DNA of 64,000 nucleotides from Cerasibacillus quisquiliarum (GCF_014202495.1 NZ_JACHHA010000008.1:37922-101921), one strand, 5' to 3'. Positions 42,307 through 51,572 are shown, counted from the first letter of the stretch. Notes: generated from the sequence alone by a model not told the origin. Program-made: numbers and translations.

Positions 42307-43485
42307 TTATATTGATGAGTCTATTTGATAATTCTTTTTAAATAAGATTCCAACTACCGTAATGCATATGAAAGTTCCGATTAATAATAGTAATCTCATA
42401 GAATCGTGCAGTAATTGCCCGCCTCCATAGATTAAACTAAAGTAACCATTCACACCGTATGTCGCTGGGAGGAAATCGCCGAGCTTTTGATAGAATGAGC
42501 TAAGCATTGAGCGTGGGACAATCGCACCAGATGCAACAAGTTGCGTCGCAGTCGCAATAATATTGAATACCATACCAGAATTTCCAAATAAAATAACAAA
42601 TAACTGTGAGAGCGTTAAAAAACTAAAAAATAGTACGGATTGAAATAAACAAACAGCGAGTAAACCTTCCTCCAGTTCGATATTAAAAATGATTAAGAGT
42701 CCTATCGTTAAGAATGATAAACTAATTGCAACAATCACATTTAAAAATTGCCTTGATAAAAATAATGTCCATTTTCCAAATTGTGTTATTAATTGAGTGG
42801 CGGTAACTTGGAGATATTGGCTCATAACCATCGCACCGATAAATGATGCTAGGACAACCATCAGCGGAATCATGGTGACATGAAAGCCTTCTTTAGCATT
42901 CGTTTGGACAACTTTTCCTGTAATAGGATCTGCAAGGGAAAGCGGGTTAACCTCATCAAGAATGTTTTCAGAAATTTGAATAGCTAACTCTGGGTTAGGT
43001 GATTGCGTTAATGTTTTAGCTATTTCTTCTTTTAATGTAGTATATTTTAATTGTGCTAGCTTTTGATTAATTGTTACTGTTATTTCTTTCGATGTTGCTT
43101 CCATCATTTGTTTAGATAAGGAAGGGTTGGCTTGATTAATGTAGTAGATTAGCTGAGCTTTTTCATCACTCATTAATGTTTGACTAAAGTCCTTTGGGAT
43201 ATAAATGACCATATCAAGTTCTCGTTTATCAAGTTTTTTCAACGCTTGGTCTGTATTTTCACCGGTTTCAATTTGAAAGGGTATGTTCTTTTTTAACAGA
43301 GTTGTTAGTTCTTTTCCTTGAAGAGGATCCTCATTAACGATAGCAATCGAAAGTTGTTCACTCCGCTCATAAACCCCATCATAGGCAGTTAACCAAACTG
43401 TAAAGAATATGAGTTGAAATAATAAAGCAGCACCAATTCCGATATACGTTTCTCTCTTTTTTAATAAAGCGATAAAACTTTTCAT
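42307..43485 (-). CDS. ABC-2 type / YhgE-Pip-like membrane protein
   Basis: The 392-residue protein has one N-terminal membrane helix (about 15-36), a large extracytoplasmic domain of about 160 residues (LSIAIVNEDPLQGKELTTLL and on), then five C-terminal helices. This matches the ABC-2 membrane and YhgE/Pip families, which act in export or cell-surface functions. No ATPase gene is next to it. The ATG at 43485 has GGAGAG 6 nt upstream. Two operator-like palindromes lie in the 245 bp before it, matching the one upstream of the neighbouring tetR gene, so it is probably repressed by that protein. Confidence 0.85.
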   Translation of the reverse strand: MKSFIALLKKRETYIGIGAALLFQLIFFTVWLTAYDGVYERSEQLSIAIVNEDPLQGKELTTLLKKNIPFQIETGENTDQALKKLDKRELDMVIYIPKDFSQTLMSDEKAQLIYYINQANPSLSKQMMEATSKEITVTINQKLAQLKYTTLKEEIAKTLTQSPNPELAIQISENILDEVNPLSLADPITGKVVQTNAKEGFHVTMIPLMVVLASFIGAMVMSQYLQVTATQLITQFGKWTLFLSRQFLNVIVAISLSFLTIGLLIIFNIELEEGLLAVCLFQSVLFFSFLTLSQLFVILFGNSGMVFNIIATATQLVASGAIVPRSMLSSFYQKLGDFLPATYGVNGYFSLIYGGGQLLHDSMRLLLLIGTFICITVVGILFKKNYQIDSSI

Positions 43486-43511
43486 AATAATCTCTCCATT
43501 CATTTATGATA

Positions 43512-43527
43512 GCAAGTATTTGCTTGC
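43512..43527. promoter_or_regulatory. Operator-like palindrome 1 (before the ABC-2 gene)
   Basis: GCAAGTATTTGCTTGC contains 14 bases identical to the site upstream of tetR read on the other strand, GCAAGTATTTGCTT. It lies 27 bp before the permease start and is inferred to be a TetR site. Confidence 0.65.
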
Positions 43528-43617
43528 AGTCAGAGTGAGAAAACACTAAGACATCTTTATACGCAAATAGAGTGTGAAAGCAGGCAAGTGCATGCATGCA
43601 TTTAGAAGGAAAGAAAT

Positions 43618-43636
43618 CAAGCAAATATATGCTTGC
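43618..43636. promoter_or_regulatory. Operator-like palindrome 2
   Basis: CAAGCAAATATATGCTTG and one following base form a near-perfect palindrome with the same half-site (AAGCAAA/GCTT). A related GCAAGTGCATGCATGCA block lies just to its left. Confidence 0.55.
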
Positions 43637-43730
43637 AACTGGTATAAAATTTTTTCGCATAAGCATGGATAGGATGAAAGATGACTACTTAATTATTAAA
43701 AACATCGTGATGTTATTTATTATTCGTAAA

Positions 43731-44330
43731 TCAATCCGAATTTATTGAAGGTTCACCTTGCAAGGAATCAATAAACTGTGCCACATTTTGATTGATGAAT
43801 TTATCCAATGACATATCCTCAGCTAATGGATTTAAACGTGATTTTAACATGAAATATCCGAAGTTGAGGAAAAGAAAATTAGTTGCTGCGATTTCTACAT
43901 TGAACGGAGGAACTTTCCCTTTTTGAATCATCGTTTGAAAATAATCCATTATCATCTCTTTATATTTCATTGGGAGTCCACTAATCATTTGGTCTAGTTC
44001 TGGAAACCGACCAGCTTCTTTAAAACTAATGAGGATTAAATCACGTTTTTCTTCTAATTTCGTTTGATATATCTTTACTATCATCGATAAATCTTTCGTT
44101 AAGTCCCAAACAACATCCTCACTTAGGGAAACTGATAATGAGTTAACAAATGAAAGTTTTTCAATAGCTGCTTCGATAATCCCTTTTTTATTACCGAAGT
44201 GGCGAAATAAAGTCACTTCATTCACTTGTGCACGTTTAGCAATCTCCCGCGTTGTTGCTCCGACAAATCCTTTTTCTTTTACTAACTCAATGGCTGCATT
44301 TATGATTCGATCTTGTGTTGACTGTGTCAT
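43731..44330 (-). CDS. TetR-family transcriptional regulator
   Basis: The 199-residue regulator has an N-terminal TetR helix-turn-helix (RIINAAIELVKEKGFVGATT then REIAKRAQVNEVTLFRHFGN, residues about 8-48) and a ligand-binding helical C-terminus. The ATG at 44330 is preceded by GAGGGGATGGAAAT. A strong promoter and an operator palindrome lie upstream, and the same palindrome occurs twice before the next gene, so it should control itself and the ABC-2 gene. Confidence 0.9.
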   Translation of the reverse strand: MTQSTQDRIINAAIELVKEKGFVGATTREIAKRAQVNEVTLFRHFGNKKGIIEAAIEKLSFVNSLSVSLSEDVVWDLTKDLSMIVKIYQTKLEEKRDLILISFKEAGRFPELDQMISGLPMKYKEMIMDYFQTMIQKGKVPPFNVEIAATNFLFLNFGYFMLKSRLNPLAEDMSLDKFINQNVAQFIDSLQGEPSINSD

Positions 44331-44351
44331 ATTTCCATCCCCTCACATTGT

Positions 44352-44404
44352 AAGCAAATACTTGCATTTACTATTGATTATAAATAGCATACATCATTTG
44401 TCAA
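44352..44404 (-). promoter_or_regulatory. tetR promoter and operator
   Basis: On the minus strand TTGACA (44404-44399) and TATAAT (44382-44377) are 16 bp apart, close to consensus. The palindrome GCAAGTATTTGCTT (44365-44352) begins about 11 bp after the -10 box, a position suited to repression. Confidence 0.8.
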
Positions 44405-44407
44405 GTC

Positions 44408-44932
44408 TTAATCGATTAGTATATTTGCTTCTTGCAACGCTTGACAAGCATCTTTAATTTTATCCATTGAGTCAGCTTCTAACGTATGTAAATGGATACC
44501 ATCTGTAAGAGTTGCTAAGTAGGCCGCTTGATTTTCTTCAATTTTCTTTATAAAACATTCCACTTCTTTACGATTACTTACCATAATCGAAGCTGTTAAA
44601 TCGCCGTAAACAGCGTGTTCAATAATGACATCTCTAACCGTGACACCATGATCGACGATGATATTTAATTCTTCCCGAACTTGTTCAGGACTATGTTTTA
44701 CAGCAATGATATGTTTAAATTTAGAGCTACGTTGATAAATATAACCTTGACTCGTTGCGATAATTGGTTCTCCTTTTGCTTTTAGAATAGAGACATCTTG
44801 AACAATCACTTGGCGACTAACATTTGCCTGTTCTGCAAACTGTCGACCCGCTATTGGTATAGTTGACTCCTTCAGTGCATTAATTATCATATGTTGTCTT
44901 TCTTTAGAAGACATTTTCTTATTCTGATTCAT
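44408..44932 (-). CDS. niaR: NAD biosynthesis repressor NiaR (3H domain)
   Basis: The 174-residue protein has an HTH_11 winged helix (ERQHMIINALKESTIPIAGR with QFAEQANVSRQVIVQDVSIL) followed by a 3H domain. Its ligand-binding histidines are in FKHIIAVKHSPEQ, IVDHGVTVRDVIIEHAVYGD and TDGIHLHTLEA. NiaR binds nicotinate and represses NAD synthesis and niacin uptake genes. It sits back-to-back with nadC, and a TGTCAAGACA palindrome lies between them. Confidence 0.9.
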   Translation of the reverse strand: MNQNKKMSSKERQHMIINALKESTIPIAGRQFAEQANVSRQVIVQDVSILKAKGEPIIATSQGYIYQRSSKFKHIIAVKHSPEQVREELNIIVDHGVTVRDVIIEHAVYGDLTASIMVSNRKEVECFIKKIEENQAAYLATLTDGIHLHTLEADSMDKIKDACQALQEANILID

Positions 44933-45312
44933 TTCATCTCTTCTCCTTTATCATTCGTATATTTTTGTTAAGGTTGAACACATATGATTCCTTTCTTCTA
45001 GATTTACATAGTACTCCCAAACAGCTCGTCTCCGTGTGGAATGTATCATTGTATTCCTTGTAAGTAGCACTAATTTTGTATTTATGTGCAGAGTGAAGAA
45101 TTGTTCACAACGTTTAAAACTTCATCTTTATCATGAATTATAACATTTTTGCATTTAGCTTGTTTTTTTTACTCTCTTGTGTCAACATAGGTGTCAAGAC
45201 AGATATAAATTTATATTATTCAAATAAATGTTCAGCATTTCACAATCGAAAGTAAGCAAAACCAAACAACAAACTAAAATATGGATATCATATAATCAAT
45301 AAGGAGATTAAG
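44933..45312. promoter_or_regulatory. niaR-nadC divergent region with a probable NiaR operator
   Basis: These 380 bp hold no other gene. TGTCAAGACA at 45192-45201 (within a GTGTCAACATAGGTGTCAAG context) is a 10-bp palindrome like the NiaR operators I recall from Bacilli. A TATAAA-like -10 box follows a few bases later for nadC. Confidence 0.6.
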
Positions 45313-46146
45313 ATGAATCAATTAAAATTACGTCAACAATTACAAGCGTTTTTATTAGAAGATATTGGGGAGAAAGACATGACGAGTCAAACGATTTTTT
45401 CTCCCAATCATCAAGGTGAAGGTCTGTTTATAGCCAAGGAATCAGGAGTGATAGCGGGACTTACAATTATCGAGGAAACGTATCGTTTGCTTGATTCGAA
45501 AGTTAAAATACAAGATCAAGTTCGTGACGGAGATTTAGTAGAAAAAGGTGATGTATTAGCGAAAGTGAGTGGTCCTGTAACAAGTATCTTAACTGGAGAG
45601 CGCGTCATTTTAAATCTGCTACAGCGGATGAGTGGTATTGCTACATTAACGAAAAAAAGCATTACTGCATTGAACGATTCTTCTATTGATATTTGTGATA
45701 CGAGAAAAACAACACCGGGTTTAAGAATGTTTGAAAAATATGCTGTTACTGTCGGTGGAGGTAAAAATCATCGTTTCGGTTTGTATGATGCAGTGATGAT
45801 TAAGGATAACCATATTGCGTTTTGTGGTTCGATAACAGATGCAGTTAAGCGAGTAAAGGAACAGCTAGGTCATATGGTTAAAGTTGAAGTTGAAACAGAA
45901 ACGAAAGAGGACGTATTAGAAGCTGTAAAAGCCGGTGTCGATGTTATCATGTTTGATAATTGTACACCTCAACAGGTAAAAGAATTTGCACCTTATGTGC
46001 CGGAACATATCGTAACAGAAGCTTCTGGGGGCATTACGTTAGAAAGTTTACCAACATATGCTCATACAGGTGTCGATGTCATTTCGTTAGGATATTTAAC
46101 ACATTCTGTATCAGCATTAGATATTAGTTTAGTTGTTAACTTGTAA
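45313..46146 (+). CDS. nadC: Nicotinate-nucleotide pyrophosphorylase (carboxylating) NadC
   Basis: The 277-residue cytosolic enzyme converts quinolinate and phosphoribosyl pyrophosphate to nicotinate mononucleotide in de novo NAD synthesis. Motifs include LEDIGEKDMTSQTIF near the start, TGERVILNLLQRMSGIATLT, DTRKTTPGLRMFEKYAV, GGGKNHRFGLYDAVMIKDNH and EASGGITLESLPTYA. AAGGAGATTAAG precedes the ATG. The usual partners nadA and nadB are not adjacent, so quinolinate must be made elsewhere in the genome. Confidence 0.95.
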   Translation: MNQLKLRQQLQAFLLEDIGEKDMTSQTIFSPNHQGEGLFIAKESGVIAGLTIIEETYRLLDSKVKIQDQVRDGDLVEKGDVLAKVSGPVTSILTGERVILNLLQRMSGIATLTKKSITALNDSSIDICDTRKTTPGLRMFEKYAVTVGGGKNHRFGLYDAVMIKDNHIAFCGSITDAVKRVKEQLGHMVKVEVETETKEDVLEAVKAGVDVIMFDNCTPQQVKEFAPYVPEHIVTEASGGITLESLPTYAHTGVDVISLGYLTHSVSALDISLVVNL

Positions 46147-46244
46147 GACAGTCAAATTAAAGAAATATTTCATCATGCAAAGTATGTGAATCTATGAGCA
46201 AAAACGCGGTTTGTAAGTTTGTATGTTTAGGGGAGAGATTTTTA

Positions 46245-47249
46245 ATGCAAAAAAGACTTTTACTATCCATCTTTATCATGTTTTCAATTATTTTTTTAAG
46301 TGGATGTCAAAGTGAACAAACGGAAAAAAGTGATGTGCAACCATTAGATGGTAACTTAACAGTCCACGGTGGGAGTGTTGGTGGAGTTTGGTCATTGTTT
46401 ACTGAAGGGATATCAGAAGCTGTGCGTAAAGAATTCCCAGGAACATTAATTAGTGCAGTTCCAGGCACTGTGGCGGGTAACCCTGTTTTAGTTGATCAGA
46501 AAGAAACAGATTTCGCTATAGCTGAATCATTAACAGCTCGATTTGCTTATGAAGGAAAAGAACCATTTGATAAGAAATATGAACATATACGTGCTGTAGC
46601 TGCAATCATGCCTGAGAATGTGTTTCAGCTTGTCGCACCCGTTGATGCACCGTTCGATTCTATTGAAGACGTTGCTCAAGAACAATTGCCCTTACGTTAT
46701 TCAGCAGGTGAAAGAAATGCTTTAGGTGATATCGTTTCTGCTGCTATATTCAATTCTTATGATATGACTTATAAAGACATAAAAGGAAACGGGGGGCAGG
46801 TGCATTTTTTATCTGGTAATAAAACGTTTGAATTGATGCGAGATGGACGTGTAGATGCGCTTGGAAAATTAGCTCCCATTCCTGCAGGAGATATGATGGA
46901 AGCTTCAACAACAATAGATTTAAAGTTTATTTCACTTGGGGAACAAGCGATTAATACATTAATTGATACATTTGGTGTTACTCGTTATACGATACCAGAA
47001 AACAGCTATGACTTTCAAAATGAACCTTATGAAACGATTAATAGCCCGACGATTTTAATCACACATGCTGAACAAGATGAAGAAACGGTGTATCACATGA
47101 CACAAGCCATTTATAATCAATTAGATTATTTATATGATGTGCATAAAGGTTTTCAAAAGGTAAATGATGAGACAATTATAGAAGTCGGTGGTGTACCACT
47201 TCATCCAGGAGCGGAGAAGTTTTTTAAGGAAAAGGGATTATTACAATAA
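46245..47249 (+). CDS. TAXI-type TRAP transporter substrate-binding lipoprotein
   Basis: The 334-residue protein has a lipoprotein signal (FLSGC, Cys near residue 21) and a TAXI-family domain with LTVHGGSVGGVWSLFTEGIS, AIAESLTARFAYEGKE and GGVPLHPGAEKFFKEKGLL. The ATG at 46245 has GGGGAGAG 7 nt upstream; an in-frame start 17 codons earlier would put the signal peptide in the wrong place. It is followed by the fused permease. Ligands of this family in Bacilli are mostly unknown (glutamate-like or dicarboxylates in some). Confidence 0.9.
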   Translation: MQKRLLLSIFIMFSIIFLSGCQSEQTEKSDVQPLDGNLTVHGGSVGGVWSLFTEGISEAVRKEFPGTLISAVPGTVAGNPVLVDQKETDFAIAESLTARFAYEGKEPFDKKYEHIRAVAAIMPENVFQLVAPVDAPFDSIEDVAQEQLPLRYSAGERNALGDIVSAAIFNSYDMTYKDIKGNGGQVHFLSGNKTFELMRDGRVDALGKLAPIPAGDMMEASTTIDLKFISLGEQAINTLIDTFGVTRYTIPENSYDFQNEPYETINSPTILITHAEQDEETVYHMTQAIYNQLDYLYDVHKGFQKVNDETIIEVGGVPLHPGAEKFFKEKGLLQ

Positions 47250-47279
47250 ATATGACATGGTCATTCAAAGGGGATTAAC

Positions 47280-49181
47280 ATGAAGCAAATGAAAAAGCAT
47301 TTGTTACAAAGGGACAATTTAAAGCAAGATAAATATCATCATCTTTTTAAAAAAATGCTGACTCTCATTAGTCTTTTGTTCATCGTTTATCAAGTTTGGT
47401 CTGTTACATTTTCCACAATGGATCCGATGCATCAGATGTCCATTCATTTAGTCTTTATTCTTATGTTATCGTTTGGCTTGTATAGATCAATCCCATTAAT
47501 CGACGGTCTATTTCTTATACTTGCAATAAGTAGTGGGATTTACTTTTCTATTCATGCGGAACGCTTTGCAACACGGATTGTCGGAATTGATCCGTTATCA
47601 AATTGGGATATATTCTTTGGACTTATTCTTGTCGTACTCAGTATGGAAGCGGCTAGACGGACGATAGGAATGCCGATTATTATCATTGCATTGTTGTTTT
47701 TAGCTTATGCACTTTTTGGTCATCATTTAAGTGGCATGTGGTATCATCGTGGGATGTCATTAACCGAGCTACTGGAACAATTAGCGTTTAGTTATAACGG
47801 TTTATGGGGATCACCAATCGCTGTTGCAGCTTCATTTGTGTTTATGTTCGTCTTGTTTGGAGCTTTATTACAAACATCTGGTGCGAGTGAGTTTTTCTTT
47901 AGATTATCAGTTGCGATGGCAGGTCGTTCTCGCGGTGGAGCTTTAAAAATCGCAGTATTAGCAAGTGCTTTTTCTGGGATGATTTCAGGAAGTCCGACCG
48001 CAAATGTAGTCACAACGGGATCATTTACAATTCCTATGTCTAAAAAGCTAGGGTATTCTCCGAAGTTTGCAGCGGCAATTGAAGCGATTGCATCTACTGG
48101 TGGAAGTCTGTTACCACCGATTATGGGGTCAAGTGCGTTTCTAATGGCAGCTGTCACAAGTATTCCGTATACATCCATTATTATTGCAGCAACTATACCT
48201 GCTTTGTTATTTTATGTTGCTTTATTGGCTGTTGTTCATTTTGAAGCATGTCGTTTGAATTTACCACGAATGGATAAAAAATATCTTTTACCGTTAAAAA
48301 CAGTCATAAAGCAAGGCTGGTTTCATCTGATTCCGTTTTTTGTATTAACTGTTATTTTATTAAGTGGAGCAAGCCCTTCACGTGCGGGTCTCTTTGGAAT
48401 TATAACGATTATCGTCATACATTTAATAAGAAGAGGCTGGAAACAGCATTTAAGCATGTTACAAATAGCGATTGATGTAGGAATAAAAGCAATGATTCCA
48501 ATTAGTACGGCTTGCGCTGTCGCAGGACTCGTTATTGCTGGAATTATGACAACTGGTTTAGGTGGAAAGCTAAACAGTATGATTATCGGGTTTACAGAAG
48601 GGCAATTCGGCTTAACCCTTATTGTCATTATGGTGATAAGTATTATTTTAGGAATGGGTATGCCAGTGGCTGCGACATATGTTTTAACAGCGATGGTAGC
48701 AGCACCAACATTAATTAATCTAGGTGTTAGTGAAATGGCGAGCCACTTATTCATTGTATACTTTTCCGTCTTATCAGCCATTACTCCACCAGTTGCTGTC
48801 GCATCATTTGCAGCGGCAGGCATTGCAGGAGCTAATCCGACTAAAGTAGGTGTTGAAGCTGTTCGTCTCGGTTTAACATCATTTATTATTCCATTTGCAT
48901 TTGTGTTGAATCCAGCTTTATTAATGGATGGGACTGTTGTTGAAATTGGATTAGGCTTTATTTTTAGTATCATTGGTGTCATCACGATTGCAAGCGGAAT
49001 GACGGGCTATTTAAATAAAAAACTTCATTATGGCATTCGTATTCTTTTAGTAGGATTAGGGGGAGTCTTATTATATCCTACCCTTGTCATACGATTGATT
49101 GCTCTGTTATTGATTGGCCTCATTATTTATGTCCAACATGGGAAAAACATCATGTCATTTCCCGTTTTTAGGAAGTTGTAA
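47280..49181 (+). CDS. TRAP transporter fused permease (DctQM type)
   Basis: The 633-residue membrane protein has a DctQ-like 4-helix front part and a large DctM part with about 12 further helices. Typical motifs are ASAFSGMISGSPTANVVTTG, IASTGGSLLPPIMGSSAFLM, GMGMPVAATYVLTAMVAAP and LSAITPPVAVASFAAAGIAG. AAGGGG lies about 7 nt before the ATG. It works with the TAXI lipoprotein gene 30 bp upstream to import an unidentified organic acid, driven by ion gradients. Confidence 0.93.
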   Translation: MKQMKKHLLQRDNLKQDKYHHLFKKMLTLISLLFIVYQVWSVTFSTMDPMHQMSIHLVFILMLSFGLYRSIPLIDGLFLILAISSGIYFSIHAERFATRIVGIDPLSNWDIFFGLILVVLSMEAARRTIGMPIIIIALLFLAYALFGHHLSGMWYHRGMSLTELLEQLAFSYNGLWGSPIAVAASFVFMFVLFGALLQTSGASEFFFRLSVAMAGRSRGGALKIAVLASAFSGMISGSPTANVVTTGSFTIPMSKKLGYSPKFAAAIEAIASTGGSLLPPIMGSSAFLMAAVTSIPYTSIIIAATIPALLFYVALLAVVHFEACRLNLPRMDKKYLLPLKTVIKQGWFHLIPFFVLTVILLSGASPSRAGLFGIITIIVIHLIRRGWKQHLSMLQIAIDVGIKAMIPISTACAVAGLVIAGIMTTGLGGKLNSMIIGFTEGQFGLTLIVIMVISIILGMGMPVAATYVLTAMVAAPTLINLGVSEMASHLFIVYFSVLSAITPPVAVASFAAAGIAGANPTKVGVEAVRLGLTSFIIPFAFVLNPALLMDGTVVEIGLGFIFSIIGVITIASGMTGYLNKKLHYGIRILLVGLGGVLLYPTLVIRLIALLLIGLIIYVQHGKNIMSFPVFRKL

Positions 49182-49245
49182 TGTTGTATCTAACGGAAGC
49201 GTCATGTATGATAAAACGTAAGATCGTTTGAGGGAAGTGACACCA

Positions 49246-49782
49246 ATGCGGAAAAAATTACAAGCTCGATTCATATTCATATTAAGTATCCTATTGTTAT
49301 TAAGTAGTTGCGCCTTGATTGATGATGGTCAGGCTGATGTTCAAACTGATGATGTTACGCCTATTTCGGAGTTAGCACATACAGATATTTTTAGAGAAGG
49401 GGCAATTGAACATATTTTAGAAGGTGAATTGAATAAACGGGGGCAAGCAGTCGGCTATCATTATGACCAGTTACCTAGTAAAAAAGGCGAAATCATCCAA
49501 AATACGCAAACACCACTTGATGAGAACGGCGTTTATGAAGCAGAAGTTGAAGTAGAAGGTGTTTTAAAACAAGCGAATCGTGGGCGGTCGTCATTTTTCC
49601 CTGATGCATGGGATACACAGGATGTCGTTGATGCGATTAATGATGCTTATGAAAACCGCACCTTTATCTCGGGAAATACATATGAGGGTTTAACTGAAGA
49701 AGGCATGATTATTCGGATGTATTTAGATCAAAAGGAACGAATTATTTCTGCGTTTCCAGTTTATGAAGGTGGTGGAAAGTGA
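49246..49782 (+). CDS. Lipoprotein with EndoU-like nuclease domain
   Basis: The 178-residue protein has a lipoprotein signal (lipobox LSSC, Cys22) and a C-terminal domain that reads as a bacterial EndoU RNase. It has His56 in EHILEGELNKRGQAVGYHYD with His72, then NGVYEAEVEVEG, SSFFPDAWDTQDVVDAINDA and a final strand KERIISAFPVYE. EndoU domains are found at the tips of polymorphic toxins, which cut tRNA or other RNA. Here there is no delivery domain other than the signal peptide. The ATG at 49246 follows GAGGGAAGTG. The next gene overlaps its stop. Confidence 0.75.
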   Translation: MRKKLQARFIFILSILLLLSSCALIDDGQADVQTDDVTPISELAHTDIFREGAIEHILEGELNKRGQAVGYHYDQLPSKKGEIIQNTQTPLDENGVYEAEVEVEGVLKQANRGRSSFFPDAWDTQDVVDAINDAYENRTFISGNTYEGLTEEGMIIRMYLDQKERIISAFPVYEGGGK

Positions 49783-50144
49783 TGTATCATTTTCGAACCG
49801 TCACATTAAAAAATGGAGCTCATGAAAGAAAGCGGCTTGTCATTGAATTTACGGACCCAAACCGAGCAATCATCGGTGAATTTCTAATGTCTGATAGTTT
49901 ATTACTTAATAAAGCAATCTACCACGATGTGCTCGCTGTCATTAACGGTGAAAAAGCACAAGTAACAACAAGTGGTAATCGATGCCATTTAGATATTAAT
50001 CCTAAGCAAACGGTAATAACTGATTTATATGATGATATTGATACGTATCCAACTTGTGAAATTGAGACACATGAATTAAAACAATTGATGGACATGTGGT
50101 TTAATAAACTGGAAGAATTTGAGCGAGATATGGCTGAGGAATAA
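49782..50144 (+). CDS. Small protein coupled to the EndoU-like gene, possible immunity protein
   Basis: The 120-residue soluble, acidic protein has no signal peptide (MYHFRTVTLKNGAHERKRLV at the start and an LKQLMDMWFNKLEEFERDMA tail). Its ATG overlaps the toxin-like stop by one base (TGATG), a coupling often used by toxin-immunity pairs. I do not know its family. The combination of an exported nuclease and a small cytosolic partner suggests immunity, but the sequence itself does not prove it. Confidence 0.6.
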   Translation: MYHFRTVTLKNGAHERKRLVIEFTDPNRAIIGEFLMSDSLLLNKAIYHDVLAVINGEKAQVTTSGNRCHLDINPKQTVITDLYDDIDTYPTCEIETHELKQLMDMWFNKLEEFERDMAEE

Positions 50145-50244
50145 ATTTGAAGAGGCTAGTCTTTTTTATTGAGACGTAAATGCAACAAATGAATAAGTTT
50201 CTTCGTCATATGTATAGAGAATATATGATTAGAGGAGGTTTCCC

Positions 50245-51501
50245 GTGAAAAGGTTGTTAATTATCTTGCTGTCGTGTCTCATTATGATAGGGTTTGGTTG
50301 TGGAAAGGAAAGTGAAGGAAATCGCTCTTTAAAAATCGGAAGTGAGGTAGAGTTTGGCGAAGATGATTATCAAAACATCACGACTGCCTCGAATACGTTT
50401 GGTTTTCAATTGCTAAATGAAATTGAAGCTGAGCGAGATGAAAATGTGCTCATTTCTCCATTAAGTGCTTTTATGGCATTATCAATGGTTTATAATGGCG
50501 CTCTTGGTGAAACAAAAGAAGAAATGGCGAAAACATTACATGTGCCCGGCATATCCGCTGAACAATTAAACAAGGCGAATGCTTCATTAATGACAAAATT
50601 ATATGAACATACGAAACAGGTTGAACTCCAGATTGCAAACTCTCTCTGGTTAAATGAGGATTATCAATTTAAAGAAGCTTTTCAAACGAATAATGAATCG
50701 TATTTTAATGCTGACATGAAATATTTTGATCTTGATGACCGAAAAGCCCCAGAGAAAATGAATAAATGGGCGTCAGATAAAACAAATGAAAAAATTAAAG
50801 AAATTATCGAACCACCACTTCACCGCGACTTAGTCAGTGTCATCATGAATGCGATTTATTTTCAAGGGGATTGGACATACCCATTTGAGAAAAGTAGGAC
50901 AGAAGAGGCTCCGTTTTATTTGTCTGATGGAACGATATCTTCTGTATCGATGATGTCACTGAATGAGAAGCTCGAGTATATGGAAAATGATGTGTTTCAG
51001 GCGGTTAGGCTACCATATGGTGAGGATGACGATGGACAATTAACGATGAAAATATTTTTGCCTAAGGAAGATGTCGGGATTGCTCGGATGGAAAAGGAAT
51101 GGACGGCTGACAACTGGAAAGCATGGAATAATAGTTTTAACAAATCTCAAGGGACGTTAAAACTTCCACGTTTTCAAGTAGAATATGGAGTGGAATTAGA
51201 AGATGCACTAAAAAAGCTGGGCATGACAAAAGCTTTTACTCGAGATGCCAATTTTAAAGACATGATCACAAGAGATGATATCCCGTTATGGATTCATAAA
51301 GTAACCCAAAAAACGTTTCTCGATGTTAACGAAGAAGGAACCGAAGCGGCTGCGGTTACTAAAGTCGAAATGATTACTGAATCAGCTCTTGTAGATGAAC
51401 CATTTGTGATGGAAGTAAATCGGCCATTTTACGTTGTTATTGCTGATGAAGAGTTGGATGTCATTTTGTTTATCGGGAAAATTGTCAAGCCAGAGCCCTA
51501 G
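50245..51501 (+). CDS. Serpin-family protease inhibitor, secreted or lipid-anchored
   Basis: The 418-residue protein has a signal sequence ending FGC (Cys19; a non-ideal lipobox, GFGC) and a complete serpin fold. Recognisable parts are NVLISPLSAFMALSMVYNGA, VIMNAIYFQGDWTYPFEKSR, KLPRFQVEYGVELEDALKKL and the reactive-centre hinge EEGTEAAAVTKVEM. The small-residue hinge (GTEAAA) suggests an inhibitory serpin. The end NRPFYVVIADEELDVILFIG is typical. The GTG start has GAGGAGG upstream. The protease target is unknown. Confidence 0.92.
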   Translation: MKRLLIILLSCLIMIGFGCGKESEGNRSLKIGSEVEFGEDDYQNITTASNTFGFQLLNEIEAERDENVLISPLSAFMALSMVYNGALGETKEEMAKTLHVPGISAEQLNKANASLMTKLYEHTKQVELQIANSLWLNEDYQFKEAFQTNNESYFNADMKYFDLDDRKAPEKMNKWASDKTNEKIKEIIEPPLHRDLVSVIMNAIYFQGDWTYPFEKSRTEEAPFYLSDGTISSVSMMSLNEKLEYMENDVFQAVRLPYGEDDDGQLTMKIFLPKEDVGIARMEKEWTADNWKAWNNSFNKSQGTLKLPRFQVEYGVELEDALKKLGMTKAFTRDANFKDMITRDDIPLWIHKVTQKTFLDVNEEGTEAAAVTKVEMITESALVDEPFVMEVNRPFYVVIADEELDVILFIGKIVKPEP

Positions 51502-51572
51502 ATTGTACCTGCTCTTTATTATATCATTTTTAAAAGTGGTCTATAACTTTTGTTCTTCCATTTACTGTCATA

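Noticed and set aside
48323..48985. 220-residue minus-strand frame inside the TRAP permease gene
   Set aside because: Same pattern: antisense shadow with Ile/Pro/Thr-rich composition, completely covered by a well-supported gene.
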